Source of the DNA: JAWPMT01 sp965215825
GTDB taxonomy: Bacteria > Bacteroidota > Bacteroidia > Cytophagales > Cyclobacteriaceae
Direction: 5' to 3'
Length of the DNA: 64,000 bases
NCBI GenBank assembly: GCA_965215825.1
Contig: CBDCEM010000003.1
Location: 806,001-870,000 of the forward strand
Position numbers and translations under genes: made by a program. Below are positions 10,801 to 22,300 of the stretch, one piece after another (the first letter of the stretch is position 1; each line of letters opens with the position of its first letter). A model generated the notes under the pieces. It did no database searches. It saw nothing but the letters and a program-made list of their open reading frames with translations, and was not told where the DNA came from.

Positions 10801-13800
10801 CACTGAGGAAAAGCTTGTTGGGATTTGGTCTGACGTCTTGAAATTGGATGGGAGCAAAATAAGCGTAACCAAAAGCTTTTTAGATCTTGGAGGGCATTCT
10901 CTAAAGATTGTTTTGATGCTGAACAGGGTGCTGAAAGAATTTGATGTGCTGATTCCGATCAACGATTTCTTTAATTATCAGACGATAAGAGATCTGGGAA
11001 TTTATATCCAATCAAAGGAGACCAAAAAGTATGCTGCTATTGAAAAGGCGGCATCAGCGGAATATTATAAATTATCCTCGGCACAAAAACGATTGTACTT
11101 CCTGTACGAAATTGATAAACCTTCAATTGCTTATAATGGAGGCACTTCCGTCTTGATGGAGGGTGATTTGAATAAGGAAAAAATTAATCATGCCTTTCAG
11201 CAACTTATTGTTCGTCATGACATCTTACGGACATCATTTGTAACGATAAATGGAGAACCGGTACAACGAATATCACCAAAGGTCGATTTTGAAATTGAAC
11301 ACCTTTCTGCCACCGAAGAAAGCGTCCAGGCATCGTTAGAAGGTTTTGTAAGACCATTTGATTTGGAGGAGGCACCTTTAATGCGGGTAGGTCTAATAGA
11401 AAAATCGCCTGAAAAGCATATTTTGACAGTAGATGTACATCATATCATTGGTGATGGTGTTTCACAACAGATTCTCATTAAGGAGTTCATGGACATCTAT
11501 AGAGAGAAAAAACTCCCTGAACTACCGTTACAATTTCAAGATTATGCTGAATGGCAGCAAAGTGAAAGTCAAGAGAAGGAAATAGCCAAACAAAAAGAGT
11601 TTTGGCTCAATGAGTTTTCAGGAGACATTCCTGCAATTGAATTGCTTACGGATTATACCAGGCCTTTGGTAAAAAGTTATGAAGGAAACTCAATCAGTTT
11701 TGACTTTAGTAAAGAAGAAACGATCAAACTGAGATCGGTAGCAGAAAGAGAAGGTGTCACCATGTTTACCCTCCTGTTTGCTTTTTATAATATCTTATTA
11801 TCTAAAATCTCCAATCAGGACGATATTGTTGTAGGTGTTCCGGTTTCGGGAAGATCGCATCCCGACCTGGAAAATATGGTTGGATTTATTATCAATGTGC
11901 TTCCCTTAAGAAACCGTTTTCGAGCCAACCTGGCCTTTAAAGAGTTTTTGTCTTCAGTGGGATCTAACGTACTGTCTTATTTTGATAATCAAGCCTACCC
12001 ATATGAAGAGCTCATTGACGCATTAAATGTAAAACGGGATAAAGGTCGTAATCCTTTATTCGATGTGATGTTTGTCTTTCAAAACGTGAAAGAGTCTGCC
12101 CTGAAGATTCCCGGAATTAAGCTCGAACCACTTCGTGAAACACGCACAACATCAAAATTTGACATGAGCCTGTCTGCATTTGAGGATGTAGATCAAATCT
12201 CATTCAGACTTGAATATTCTGCTAAATTGTTTAAACCAGAGACGATAAAGAGGTTTAAATCATATTTCAGGAAAATAATGTTAACTGTTATTTCAGACGA
12301 CAATGTCAGGATCGCAGATATCAATGTTTTGGGTGAGGCTGAAAAACACGAACTCCTACATCAGTTTAATGATACAAGGGTAAGTCCCCCACAAGAAAAG
12401 AGTGTGATTTCATTGTTTGAAAAGCAAGTGAAACAAGCACCCAATAAGATTGCTTTAGAGTTTAATGATGATCAAATTACCTATCAGGAATTGAATGAAA
12501 AGGCCAATCAGCTGGCGCATTATTTAGTTCAAGAAGGCGTGGAAGCTGGTAGTATTGTCGGGCTAATGTTGGAGCGGTCCTTTGATATGATCATTGCGAT
12601 GGTTGGTATTCTGAAAGCTGGAGGTACTTACTTACCGATAGATGGGACACATCCTGAGGAACGAATTAGACACATCTTAAATGAAAGCAGTGCACGGTTA
12701 CTTTTAACTGAGTCAAAGCATATTGATGTATATAAATCATACATTGATATTGTCGAAATGGGTGATGAGCAGATACCCACCATGCCTAAGGAAAATTTGC
12801 CGATAAATGAGGCCCTTTTAGACCTTGTTTACATCATTTATACCTCAGGATCTACCGGAAAACCTAAAGGTGTAATGGTAAGACATCAGGGTTTGGTAAA
12901 TCTTGTCACTTCGATGCAACAACAGATGGACATTGGAGAAGAAGAAAAGATACTTCAGTTTTCGACGATCAGTTTTGACGCTTCAATGGAACAAATTTGG
13001 ATGGCATTATGCAGTGGTTCCGTTCTCGTGTTAATCAACAAACAGACCATTGCTGATAATAATGATTTTAATCGCTACATCTCCGAAAAAGGAATCACTT
13101 ACCTTCATGCAACACCATCCTATTTAGAAAGTATTGAGTTGCAGAAGCCAAATAGCCTAAAGCGAATAATCACTGCCGGAGAGGAATGTGGGGTGCAGCT
13201 GGCCAACAGGTTGAGTAAAGATTACAAGTTTTACAACAAATACGGACTAACTGAAACCACGGTCAGTTCAACATTAGGCCAGATAACGGAAAGTGAGTCA
13301 AATAAACCGCACGTTTCCATAGGAAAACCCATCAAAAATACGTGGCTTTATATTTTGGACGACCAATCGAAATTGTTGCCTAAAGGAGTAAAAGGAGAGC
13401 TATACATCAGTGGAGAAGGGTTGGCTACCGGTTATATAAATGATCAAAAACTCACAGATGAAAAGTTTATCGATAACCCGTTTGTCGAAGGCCGTAAAAT
13501 GTATGCTACCGGAGATTATGCAAAATGGCGACCTGAAGGAAACATTGAATTTATAGGGAGGTACGATGATTTGGTTAAAATAAATGGCTTTCGCATAGGA
13601 CTGCAGGAGATTGCTAATCAATTGAGCACTCATGAGGACATTCAGGAAGCTGTTGTGCTGAAAAAGGAAAAAAATGAAGATAATTTTTTGGTGGCGTACT
13701 ATGTAGCACCAAAAAAACTTGAACCCGCTGCACTCAGAGGATATCTAAAGGAAAGTTTGCCGGATTATATGGTTCCCGCATTTTATGTTTCCTTAGAAAA

Positions 13801-14203
13801 AATGCCCTGGACATCCAATGGCAAATTGGATAAATCTGCTCTTGCTGATATAGCAATTGGTGAGACGCTAAAACATACTTTGCCGATAAACGAAACTCAA
13901 AAAGCACTTGTGGAAATATGGTCAGATATACTGTCCATAGAAGTGAAAAATATTGGTGTTGATACGAACTTCTACGACTTGGGAGGGAATTCCTTGAAGC
14001 TCATTCGAATGACCAATAAAGTTGAGAAGCACTTTAATATTTCGATACCCTTAGCTAAGATGTTTGAATTTCCTTCTATTTCGGGAATAGCGAGTTATTT
14101 AGACAAAAAGGAAGGATCAGAATCTTCTGATGATATTGACGCTGATGTAGAAAGTGGATTGGAGCAAATGAGCGAAACAGTCAATCTCCTAAATAATTTT
14201 TAA
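7889..14203 (+). CDS. NRPS: C-A(Asn)-PCP-C-A-PCP
   Basis: This is a complete two-module NRPS of 2104 residues. C1 (about 10-440) has HHILHDG at His146-His147. Its opening LNSIQKGLLYHFL resembles D-acceptor C domains and follows the E domain of the upstream gene. A1 (about 470-940) has pocket residues D L T K I G E V G K by eye alignment to GrsA, which matches asparagine. PCP1 carries Ser1004 in LGGHSL. C2 (about 1050-1480) has HHIIGDG at His1184-His1185 and is L-type. A2 (about 1500-1970) reads D A E H I A K V S K; I cannot assign its substrate. PCP2 carries Ser2035 in LGGNSL. The protein ends about 65 residues later without thioesterase or E domain, so the chain is presumably handed to the KS that opens the next gene. 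The start is the ATG at 7889. Confidence 0.96.
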   Translation: MKNKIQKSDVQEIFELNSIQKGLLYHFLKETDNNLYNVQLSFNIKGNFNKDVLREAINHTQSNNEALRSVFRWEKVSKPVQIVLKNYHIDFSYHDLLKNEAKDIQRLTEEFSKSDWSERFDLNELPFRVQLMQVNHQSFVLNITYHHILHDGWSNGVLLKEIFGHYEHLTTNKNPALYAKPDYNTVQRALRQKIDHNEQESYWKRYLENHKASFLFLNNHVHQIDLGQTKRQLFTASATKLKAFSTQHKVTQAAVIYATYGLLLYKYNNSSDVVFGTTVSNRDSAIKGIEQTIGNFVNTIPLRLETSSENSLLEVVNSVHDGIINRSKYTGTAYPDIKQFLGIKANDDLYDSVIAIENYPLDEESIINHDNFYVELRNVRENTSTPLVITVFFKEELEIELMYKSNLISDEFVKSLALNYTSILNKILDDWSLTVGQISGKLDQVDLRLLEEFNATEFSSTYENTVVDLFEEQTQIHPENLALDCGGEKLTYGQLSALSDHIASYLQEVKGVKTGDLIGLMLDREKYLVPFILGVLKAGGAYVPIDPNYPENRVKAILNNSSLKVLITRARHQEVFATSSVLLDLDECLEDIIKFPVGPVSQKLDSKNLAYVLYTSGSTGTPKGVMIEHRSLANYITWAAGNYVKNEKATFPLYTSISFDLTITSIFTPLITGNKIMVYEENESNFIEKIITSEDIDVIKLTPSHLKIVNDGLDPDSLSGKRAKKLIVGGEEFPTQLARDIYQKFGGNVEIYNEYGPTEATVGCMIHKFDSTETTTSVSIGHPIINTQIYLLNESLEHVPTGMVGELFISGDNLARGYVGGEQLTNQHFIENPFVKGKKMYRTGDVAVRCFSGEIVFKGRKDDQVKINGHRVELGEIEKHLLSHGAIKEAVVTIREEDENTRAVAYYVASNRIGSDEIKSHLSEGLPQYMVPHYYMHLDQMPLNSHGKLDKKALPQPEIEIEEERVTSVNSTEEKLVGIWSDVLKLDGSKISVTKSFLDLGGHSLKIVLMLNRVLKEFDVLIPINDFFNYQTIRDLGIYIQSKETKKYAAIEKAASAEYYKLSSAQKRLYFLYEIDKPSIAYNGGTSVLMEGDLNKEKINHAFQQLIVRHDILRTSFVTINGEPVQRISPKVDFEIEHLSATEESVQASLEGFVRPFDLEEAPLMRVGLIEKSPEKHILTVDVHHIIGDGVSQQILIKEFMDIYREKKLPELPLQFQDYAEWQQSESQEKEIAKQKEFWLNEFSGDIPAIELLTDYTRPLVKSYEGNSISFDFSKEETIKLRSVAEREGVTMFTLLFAFYNILLSKISNQDDIVVGVPVSGRSHPDLENMVGFIINVLPLRNRFRANLAFKEFLSSVGSNVLSYFDNQAYPYEELIDALNVKRDKGRNPLFDVMFVFQNVKESALKIPGIKLEPLRETRTTSKFDMSLSAFEDVDQISFRLEYSAKLFKPETIKRFKSYFRKIMLTVISDDNVRIADINVLGEAEKHELLHQFNDTRVSPPQEKSVISLFEKQVKQAPNKIALEFNDDQITYQELNEKANQLAHYLVQEGVEAGSIVGLMLERSFDMIIAMVGILKAGGTYLPIDGTHPEERIRHILNESSARLLLTESKHIDVYKSYIDIVEMGDEQIPTMPKENLPINEALLDLVYIIYTSGSTGKPKGVMVRHQGLVNLVTSMQQQMDIGEEEKILQFSTISFDASMEQIWMALCSGSVLVLINKQTIADNNDFNRYISEKGITYLHATPSYLESIELQKPNSLKRIITAGEECGVQLANRLSKDYKFYNKYGLTETTVSSTLGQITESESNKPHVSIGKPIKNTWLYILDDQSKLLPKGVKGELYISGEGLATGYINDQKLTDEKFIDNPFVEGRKMYATGDYAKWRPEGNIEFIGRYDDLVKINGFRIGLQEIANQLSTHEDIQEAVVLKKEKNEDNFLVAYYVAPKKLEPAALRGYLKESLPDYMVPAFYVSLEKMPWTSNGKLDKSALADIAIGETLKHTLPINETQKALVEIWSDILSIEVKNIGVDTNFYDLGGNSLKLIRMTNKVEKHFNISIPLAKMFEFPSISGIASYLDKKEGSESSDDIDADVESGLEQMSETVNLLNNF

Positions 14204-14555
14204 TCCAGCATTGTAGCCTTTTCAGCTTGGCGGTTTTGAAGGTAGGATAAGCTCATCAACTCAGGACTTTGCGTGATAAAATTTTTGATAGAGGTGGTTA
14301 CATCGCTAAATCAGGAAATCAAAACTTACTCAATTGCTCTCTTCGTATAGGGAGCATAAAAATGGGGAGCAGGAATCTGGAATCAAATCACAGGACTTCT
14401 TATGGCCAAATGTGTCTGTAGGATCTATCATGACCATTCAGGGTTCAACATACATAAAACAATTTGAGGTACCATCGACTAAGCTGGAACCCCATCATTT
14501 CATGCCCTTGACATAGTTCAAGGAAATTTTCGATTGCATAACAATTGGTTATTTC
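14204..14555. other. Non-coding gap with no recognised feature
   Basis: This stretch between the NRPS stop and the IS21-like remnant has no convincing gene. One short open frame (14334-14516, 60 codons) has no recognisable domain. A second frame reads RDKIFDRGGYIAKSG before meeting stops. It faintly suggests transposase debris but is too weak to name. I see no clear terminator or promoter. Confidence 0.4.
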
Positions 14556-14843
14556 GGTCTGACTATGCCACCCATTTCGGTTTTTGTGCCACATTATAAC
14601 GGTTTTGTGAAACAAGGTGGTTCACATTACTATTCACTCGTTTTGATAGGCAGTAAATGAGCTAACAAGTGGATCTTAAGCCAAAAGGAAACGGAATAAA
14701 TGGCCAGTGAGGGCAGATTTGAGCGTTTATGCCGTAAGCTTTTGGCGAATCAACTTGCGTGGCTTGATTTGAATATCAAAAGGAAATACCTTAAAACGGT
14801 GTAACTGGCACAATCTGCCGAAATGACTGGCACAATTCGAACC
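14556..14843. mobile_element. IS21-like terminal remnant (MITE-like) abutting the PKS/NRPS gene
   Basis: The two ends form imperfect inverted repeats. The left end contains TATGCCACCCATTTCGG and then TGTGCCA. The right end, read in reverse complement, contains TGTGCCAGTCATTTCGG and then TGTGCCA. The right end has an exact 11-base direct repeat, ACTGGCACAAT, at 14804-14814 and 14826-14836, spaced 22 bases apart (two helical turns). Multiple short repeats near each end are typical of IS21-family transposase binding sites. The 288-base interior has no istA or istB gene, only a fragment reading MASEGRFERLCRKLLANQ that I cannot place. The right end stops about 20 bases before the likely start of the PKS/NRPS gene. 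Confidence 0.6.
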
Positions 14844-14864
14844 ATAATATCCAACAATATAGAA

Positions 14865-17800
14865 ATGGAGAAGTATACAGGTCTGGAAATTGCTGTAATT
14901 GGTATGGCCGGAAGGTTTCCGAAAGCTGAGAATATAGAACAGTATTGGGATAACTTAAAGAATGGGAGAGATTGTATCAGCAAGTTCAGTACTGAAGAAA
15001 TATTAGAAGAGGGAGAAAGTGCGGAGGCAATCAAAAATGCAGCTTATGTTAAAGCCGGTGCATATTTAGAAAGTAAAGCGTATTTCGATTCTGATTTTTT
15101 TGGTTACAGACCTGATGAGGCGGAATTGATGGATCCGCAGATCAGAATATTTCATGAGTGTTGCTGGCAAGCAATGGAAAATAGTGGTTACAGCAGCCCC
15201 AATGATAAAAATATAGTTGGCCTATTCGCAGCAGGATCTCCCAATGTTAATTGGGAATTGCATTCCTATAGTAAAAACAGAGAAGGCCTGGTTAATGATT
15301 TTTCGGCCCATCATTTAAGGAATATCACTTTTTTAAGTTCATTGATTTCTTACAAATTGGATTTAAAAGGCCCTTCCATTTTTATCCAGACCGCATGCTC
15401 ATCATCACTGGTTTCCATTCACAAAGCATGCAGTAGCTTATTGTTAGGGGAGTGTACCATGGCTTTGGCAGGAGGAGTCACCATACATAACTTTTCAAAG
15501 AAGGGATACATACATCAGGTAGGAATGATCCAGTCTAAAGATGGGAAATGCCGTCCATTTGATGCTAGCTCAAGCGGTACAGTCGGAGGTGAAGGAGTTG
15601 GCGTAGTAGTATTGAAAAAGCTGAAAGACGCAATCCGGGATCGTGATCAAATACATGCTGTTATCAAAGGAACAGGGATCAATAATGATGGTCACGATAA
15701 AGTGGGATATACTGCTCCTAGTGTCAAAGGTCAAAGTGTGGCCATTAAAAGGGCCCATAAAATGGCTCGTGTATCCTCAGACAGCATTAGTTACGTAGAG
15801 GCCCACGGAACAGCTACCGAGCTAGGAGATCCCATTGAAATTGAAGCCTTGAATGAAGCCTTTGGGAAAAGCAATTCAAAATATTGTGCCATAGGTTCGG
15901 TGAAGTCAAATATTGGTCATTTGGATAGCGCAGCAGGAGTGGCCGGTTTTATCAAAACGATATTGGCTATTAAAAACAAGCAGATTCCTGCGAGTCTGTA
16001 CTTCAAAGAACCCAATCCAAAAATTAACTTCACTGATGGGCCTTTTTACGTCAATCATACCTTAAAAGATTGGGCAAATAATTCAGGACCACTTAGGGCA
16101 GGTGTTAGTTCATTTGGCATCGGTGGTACCAATGCCCACGTGGTTTTGGAAGAACCTCCGGTTGTTGAACCATCCACTCCACATAGGGATTTTCATCTGA
16201 TTTTACTTTCAGCAAAGACACAAAGCAGCCTTGAGAGGAATGTAAGTCAGTTTACAGAATACCTGAAAATTAATACTGATTCGGAATTACAGGATATAGC
16301 CTACACACTGCAAAAGGGTAGATTTCATTTCAAACACAGAAAAGTGCTTGTTTGTGAGAATCGAAATGAAGCAATCAACATTTTATCTGACATTCAATCC
16401 ATTGAACAGCGGATGTTAGATACACAGGAGGACCTGCAAAATGTGGTATTCATGTTTTCGGGCCAGGGTTCTCAGTATGTGGATATGTGTAAGGATCTGT
16501 ACCTGAAAGAAAAAGTATTTAGGGATAAAGTGGATGAGTGCTTAGAGGTTGCTCAGCTCTATCTCGAAGATAACCTCCACTCTGTTCTATTCCCCGAGCA
16601 AGGAGATGATTCAGAAGTTACCTCTAACATTAACGATACCAAATACACACAACCCTTACTATTCATCATTGAATACTCGATGGCCCACCTGTTGATGAAG
16701 TGGGGAGTAAGACCTGATTATATGATAGGGCATAGTATTGGAGAGTATGTTGCAGCGTGTATAAGTGGTGTCTTTACGCTTCATGACGCTTTGCGTCTGG
16801 TTGTTCGTAGAGGAGAACTCATGAGCAAAGCAAGGAGAGGCAGTATGCTTAGCATCAATGCCAGTGAAGAGCAAATAAAACCACTGTTGGATGAAACTGA
16901 GAATTTAGATTTGGCGGTCATCAATAGCGCTACTTCGCTTGTTGTTTCGGGAGAAGATACCGATATAGACAAATTTGAGGAACAAATTCTGAGCCAGGGT
17001 TATACCTGCAAAAAACTACATACATCACATGCATTTCATTCTTATATGATGGATGAAATATTGGATGAATTTGAGCAGGAACTTTCGATGGTTGATATCA
17101 ATGAGCCAGCAATACCCTGTATTTCCAATATCAATGGTGAAATTATAACCTACGAAGAGATAAGAAAACCTTCTTATTGGAGTCGACACCTTCGCTGTAC
17201 AGTACATTTTTTAAAGGGGATTGAAACTTTACAGCAAAAAGGCAGGGCTGTTTTCATTGAGTTAGGTCCGGGAAGAAGCTTATCCAGTTATGTGGAAGAT
17301 ATCATATCATTAAGCGAAGAATATCATGTTGTAAATACGGTCAGGCAACCCAGGCAAAAAGTCAATGATCAGAAATATCTGATTGAAAAAATTGGTCGGT
17401 TATGGTTGAACGGAATTAAGATTGATTGGGATAATTATTACATCAATGAAAAGAGAAGGAGGCTTGCGCTTCCAACTTATTCTTTTGAGAAAAATTCGTA
17501 TACAGCCAACGTGGATGCCAAGAAATTACTGACAGGTAATGGGCAGCAAACACATCAAACATCTAACTATGGAAATGATGATTACATCCATACTTCTAGT
17601 TGGAAGAGATCGATTTCGCCTAATGGAATTTCTATCCCGTTAGAGGATAAGTCGTATGTTGTAGTGATCTCGGGAAATGAATATTTCAGTGAATCTTTAA
17701 TTCGTGACTTAACTTCCTCAGGACAAAAAGTTATTGAAGTAAGACCAGGTGAGTCATTCGAAAAAATCAAAAATAATGTATTTAAGGTCGATATATTAGA

Positions 17801-19380
17801 TGCCTCGGACCTTTGGAGTCATTTAAGTAAGTCAGAAGGCATTGTGATAAGTAATGTTATTTATTGCGCTGCATTGAGTGAGCATGCGGAAAGTCCCCGG
17901 TACGAAGACATAGAAGAAAGTTTCGAGCTAGGTTATATTGGTCTGTCCTATCTGGCAAAATCAATCACTCAGACACCTCAGATAGGAAAGGTCAACTTAA
18001 CTGTAATAAATAATCATATAGCTTATGTCACGGAAGATGATGAAATAAATCCGTTAAAAGCTACCGTTCTTGGTCCTGCCAAAGTAATACCTTCTGAGAT
18101 ACAGAACATTATTTGTAAGGTTATAGATATACCCTATCCTTTTCAGACCGAAAAATCACTAAACAGTTACTTATCTAAGATAATAAATGAAATCTTTTAT
18201 GTTTCTGATACAGCATTTATTGCTTATCGGTACAAAGAAAGATGGGTTCAATCTTTTGAGGTATTGCCTGAAAATGAGCAAACAACATCAACCATTAAAA
18301 TAGTTGAAAATGGCACTTACCTAATTACCGGTGGCTTCGGGGGAATGGGCTTCACCATAGCCAAAGATTTGGTCAATCAGTACAAGGCAAATGTGCTACT
18401 AGTACATCGTTCAAAATTCCCTGAAAGAAAAGAGTGGAATGATTGGCTGACGAACAAAGAAAAAGAAGATCTCACCTCCATAAGAATTCGGGAAATATTA
18501 GAGATGGAGAAGTCTGGAGGCAAAGTTGATTTGTATCAAGTCGATGTTGCTGAAGAAGACCAGGTACAAAATCTGACATTAAAAATAAAGGATAAGTATG
18601 CTAAACTGCATGGCTTGATTTGGGCCGCAGGCGAAATAGATTCTGGGGGAATAATTTTAAATAGAGAAAAGGAAAACTTCGCAAAATACACTTCTTCAAA
18701 AATTCACAGTCTCCTTCTTTTTGAAAAATACTTGGGATTCGGGTCGCTGGATTTCATTGCATTGTTTTCTTCAATCGGAAATGTATTTTATCAATCAAAG
18801 TTTGGTGAGGTGGGATACAATGCCGCAAATGAGTTTTTAGAAAACTATTCACTCTTTGCGCAAAAGAAAATGAATGTTCATGCTTTTACGATCAACTGGT
18901 GCGATTGGCTGGATGTGGGTATGACCGTGAAAGCAAAGAGGAAACGGGAAGAGACTGAAAATATTCAGCAAATCGATGTAGAAACCTCACAGGGAATTTC
19001 CCCAAAAGAAGGTGCTGTGTGCTTTCATAAATGCTTGCAAAGTAAAGTGCCTGTGAACATTATTTACAAAGGGGATTTAAATGCTGCGATTAAGACACAT
19101 GAGAGCAAGTACAAAAAAATTGTAGAAACACTTAAAGCTTCATCAGAACCCGTTACAGAGTCAATTGAGGAAATCAGCCTGGAAAAAACGCTTTTAGAAA
19201 TATTTTCACACTTCTTTGGAAAAAAGGGAGTGACCCCAAACGATGATTTTTTTGAACTTGGTGGAGATTCGTTGAAAGGGATGACCTTGGTGGCCCGGAT
19301 CAATCAAAAAGTGGGTACCAAGCTTTCAATTGGAGATCTGTACAAGTATACCACCATTCGTGAGCTTACTGATAAACTGT
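14865..19380 (+). other. PKS module inside the hybrid gene: KS-AT-KR-ACP
   Basis: This region adds one malonate-derived C2 unit and reduces it to a beta-hydroxyl. The catalytic residues of KS, AT and KR all appear intact. There is no dehydratase or enoylreductase between AT and KR, so the hydroxyl should remain. Because the KS takes its chain from an aminoacyl-PCP (end of the 7889 gene), the expected unit is a beta-hydroxy-gamma-amino acid of statine type. That chemistry is an inference from domain order. The KR stereotype is not clear: the site of the LDD motif reads IDS. Confidence 0.85.
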
Positions 19381-22300
19381 CTGCTGATATCGGTGACCAA
19401 GTAACGAAGCATGATATTCCTAAGGCAGCAGATCAAGCACATTACGTGCTGTCCTCAGCTCAAAAGCGGATGTATTTTTTGCAGACACTTGATGAACAAA
19501 GTACAGCATATAATGAAGTGCATGCACTTAAATTGTTGGGAAGCATCAATAAGGAAAAGTTGGAGATGACTTTTCAAAAATTAATCCTTCGGCATGAAAG
19601 CTTTAGGACGTTCTTTGAAACGTTGGATAAAGAGCCGGTGCAAAAAATCAAAGATAAAATTGATTTTAATGTTGATTACTTTAAACAGGGAACGGAACGT
19701 CCCGAAGAAAGTATCAGCAAATTTATCCGCCCTTTTGATTTGAGCGTTGCGCCATTGATCCGTGTAGGATTAATGGAGCTATCAGCTGATGAGCATTTAT
19801 TGGTGCTTGATGCTCACCATATCATCATGGATGCCGTTTCCCAAAGCATTATTATTAATGACTTTATGGCCCTTTACAATGATGAACCACTCTCCAAACT
19901 TAAGCTCACTTATAAGGATTTTGCAGAATGGAACCTTTCGGAAGAGCAACGGGGAAAGCTTGAGGGGCAAAAGGATTTTTGGATTAAAGAGTTTTCGGAA
20001 GATTTGGAACCGCTCGAATTACCGACTGATTTTGAGCGGCCATCCGTCAATAAATATGAGGGCAATACAGTAGACTTTAGTTTAGATATAAAAGAAACGG
20101 GTAGTTTAAAGTCACTAGCAGATGAAGAAGGAGCCACCATGTTTATGGTTATACTATCCCTTTATAATATTCTGTTAAGCAAGCTTAGCAACCAGGAAGA
20201 TATTGTAGTGGGTTCTTCGGTAGCCGGTCGCCATCAGCATGCAGGCTTAGAGGAGATGGTGGGAATGTTTGTTAGTGCCCTTCCCCTCCGTAACTATCCC
20301 AAAGGAGAATTAAGCTTCAGGGATTTTCTGTCGTCTGTGAAATCTAAAGTACTTGATGGTCTTGAAAATCAAGATTATCCCTATGAAAAATTAATAGATG
20401 CTATAAATGTAGAAAGAGATCTCGGGCGAAACCCGCTATTTGATGCCCTATTTGACTTTCATAATTTTAAAGAAACCGAACTAAAAATACCGAACCTTGA
20501 GCTGGCTCCGTTTGATTTCGAACGTAGGTCATCCAGATTTGACATCATTTTAACTGCTGTTGAAAGGAGTGGGCAAATATTTCTCAGAATGGGATATTCA
20601 AGTTCCCTATTCAGAGAGGAATCCATTATAAAATTTATTTCGTACTTCAAAAATGTAGTAGCAGCCATTCTTAAAGATGTTGACGTCAAAATTTCAGACA
20701 TTGAGATACTGGACGATAAAGAAGAACAGCACTTATTGTACGATTTCAATCAAACCGAAGTAGCATATAACAAAGAGCAAACCGTACTTACCTTATTTGA
20801 AAATCAAGTCAAAGAAAATCCCCACAAAAAAGCCATACTATGTGGTGATCAAGAATTTACTTACAAAGCACTTGACCTGCAATCTGACAACATTGCCTTT
20901 TACTTGCAGAACGAAAAAGAAGTTCGAAAGGGTGACTTGGTCGGGGTACAACTTAACAGGAATGAACATTTAATTCCCTGCATAATTGGGATATTAAAAT
21001 TGGGGGCTGTGTACATACCCATTGATGCTTCGTATCCTGAGGATTATGTAACCACAATCGCACAGGACGCTGGCTTAAAAGTACTTGTGACAAAAGATCG
21101 TTATCAGCAGGTACCTTGTGCAGTTCTTTCCGATTTCATTGATCCTGCCAAAAACCTGGAAGCGCTTGTCTCGGATAAGAAATTACCAGATGTTGAAATC
21201 AGCGGTTCAGATTTAGCTTATGTGATCTATACTTCAGGTTCTACAGGAAAGCCTAAGGGTGTAATGATAGAACACGGATCCTTGATGAACTATGTATCCT
21301 GGGCATCAGAGTATTATCTCAATGGAGAAGCGGCAACTTTCGGATTATACACTTCTATTTCATTTGACTTGACCGTCACCTCGATTTTTCCCCCTTTGAT
21401 TACGGGCAATAGAATCATTATGTACCCGGGAGACGACAATGGCTCACCGGTGGAGGAAATTTTCAGGGATGGACAAGTTGAGATCATGAAACTGACTCCA
21501 TCACATTTGAAAATACTTAGAGACTCAGAATTTGAAGTACTTGAATCCTCAAAGCTGAAAAAATTGATCGTTGGTGGGGAAGAATTAGAAACACATTTAG
21601 CAAGAGAAATTTATGACAGGTTTGAAGGTAAAGTAGAGATCTATAACGAATATGGTCCTACAGAAGCTACCGTGGGATGTATGATCCATCGTTTTACACC
21701 GGAAGAATCTTTATCTACTGTTCCGATCGGTGGTCCGGTGAATAATACCCAAGTCTACATTTTAGACAAATACCTGCATCCGGTTACAGAAGGGACAAAA
21801 GGCGACCTTTTTGTATCAGGATCAGGCGTGGCCAGGGGCTACCTGGCAAATGAAAAATTGACTGAAGAGCGATTTATAGTAAATCCTTTTATTGAAGGGG
21901 CCATCATGTACAAGACCGGGGACATGGCACAAATGGGTGCCGACGGCAAAGTACTATACAAAGGACGTACAGACGATCAGGTGAAAGTTCGGGGCCATCG
22001 AATAGAATTAAATGAGATAGCTCACCGATTATCAAGCTTTGATTTAATTGATGAGTCCATAGTCATTGGCAGAGAGAAAGGGGGAAAAGGAGATAAGTAC
22101 CTGGTGGGTTATTATTTATCCGATTCGGAAATACCTAAGGATTCATTAATAAGCTACTTATCGGAAAGCTTACCGGAATACATGGTTCCCATATTATATG
22201 TACACCTGGAAAAGTGGCCCCTCACAACCAATGGTAAATTAGATAAGAAATCTTTACCTGATCCTGAGCAAATTGACCAGAAAGACTATGAGCCTCCGGT

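Noticed and set aside
14334..14516. 60-codon open frame between two NRPS genes
   Set aside because: No recognisable domain, no start context, and it lies in a gap with mobile-element debris.
14823..14864. Upstream in-frame ATG of the hybrid PKS/NRPS gene
   Set aside because: It lies within the IS21-like end, and the 14 extra residues precede the normal KS N-terminus. The ATG at 14865 gives a standard start.
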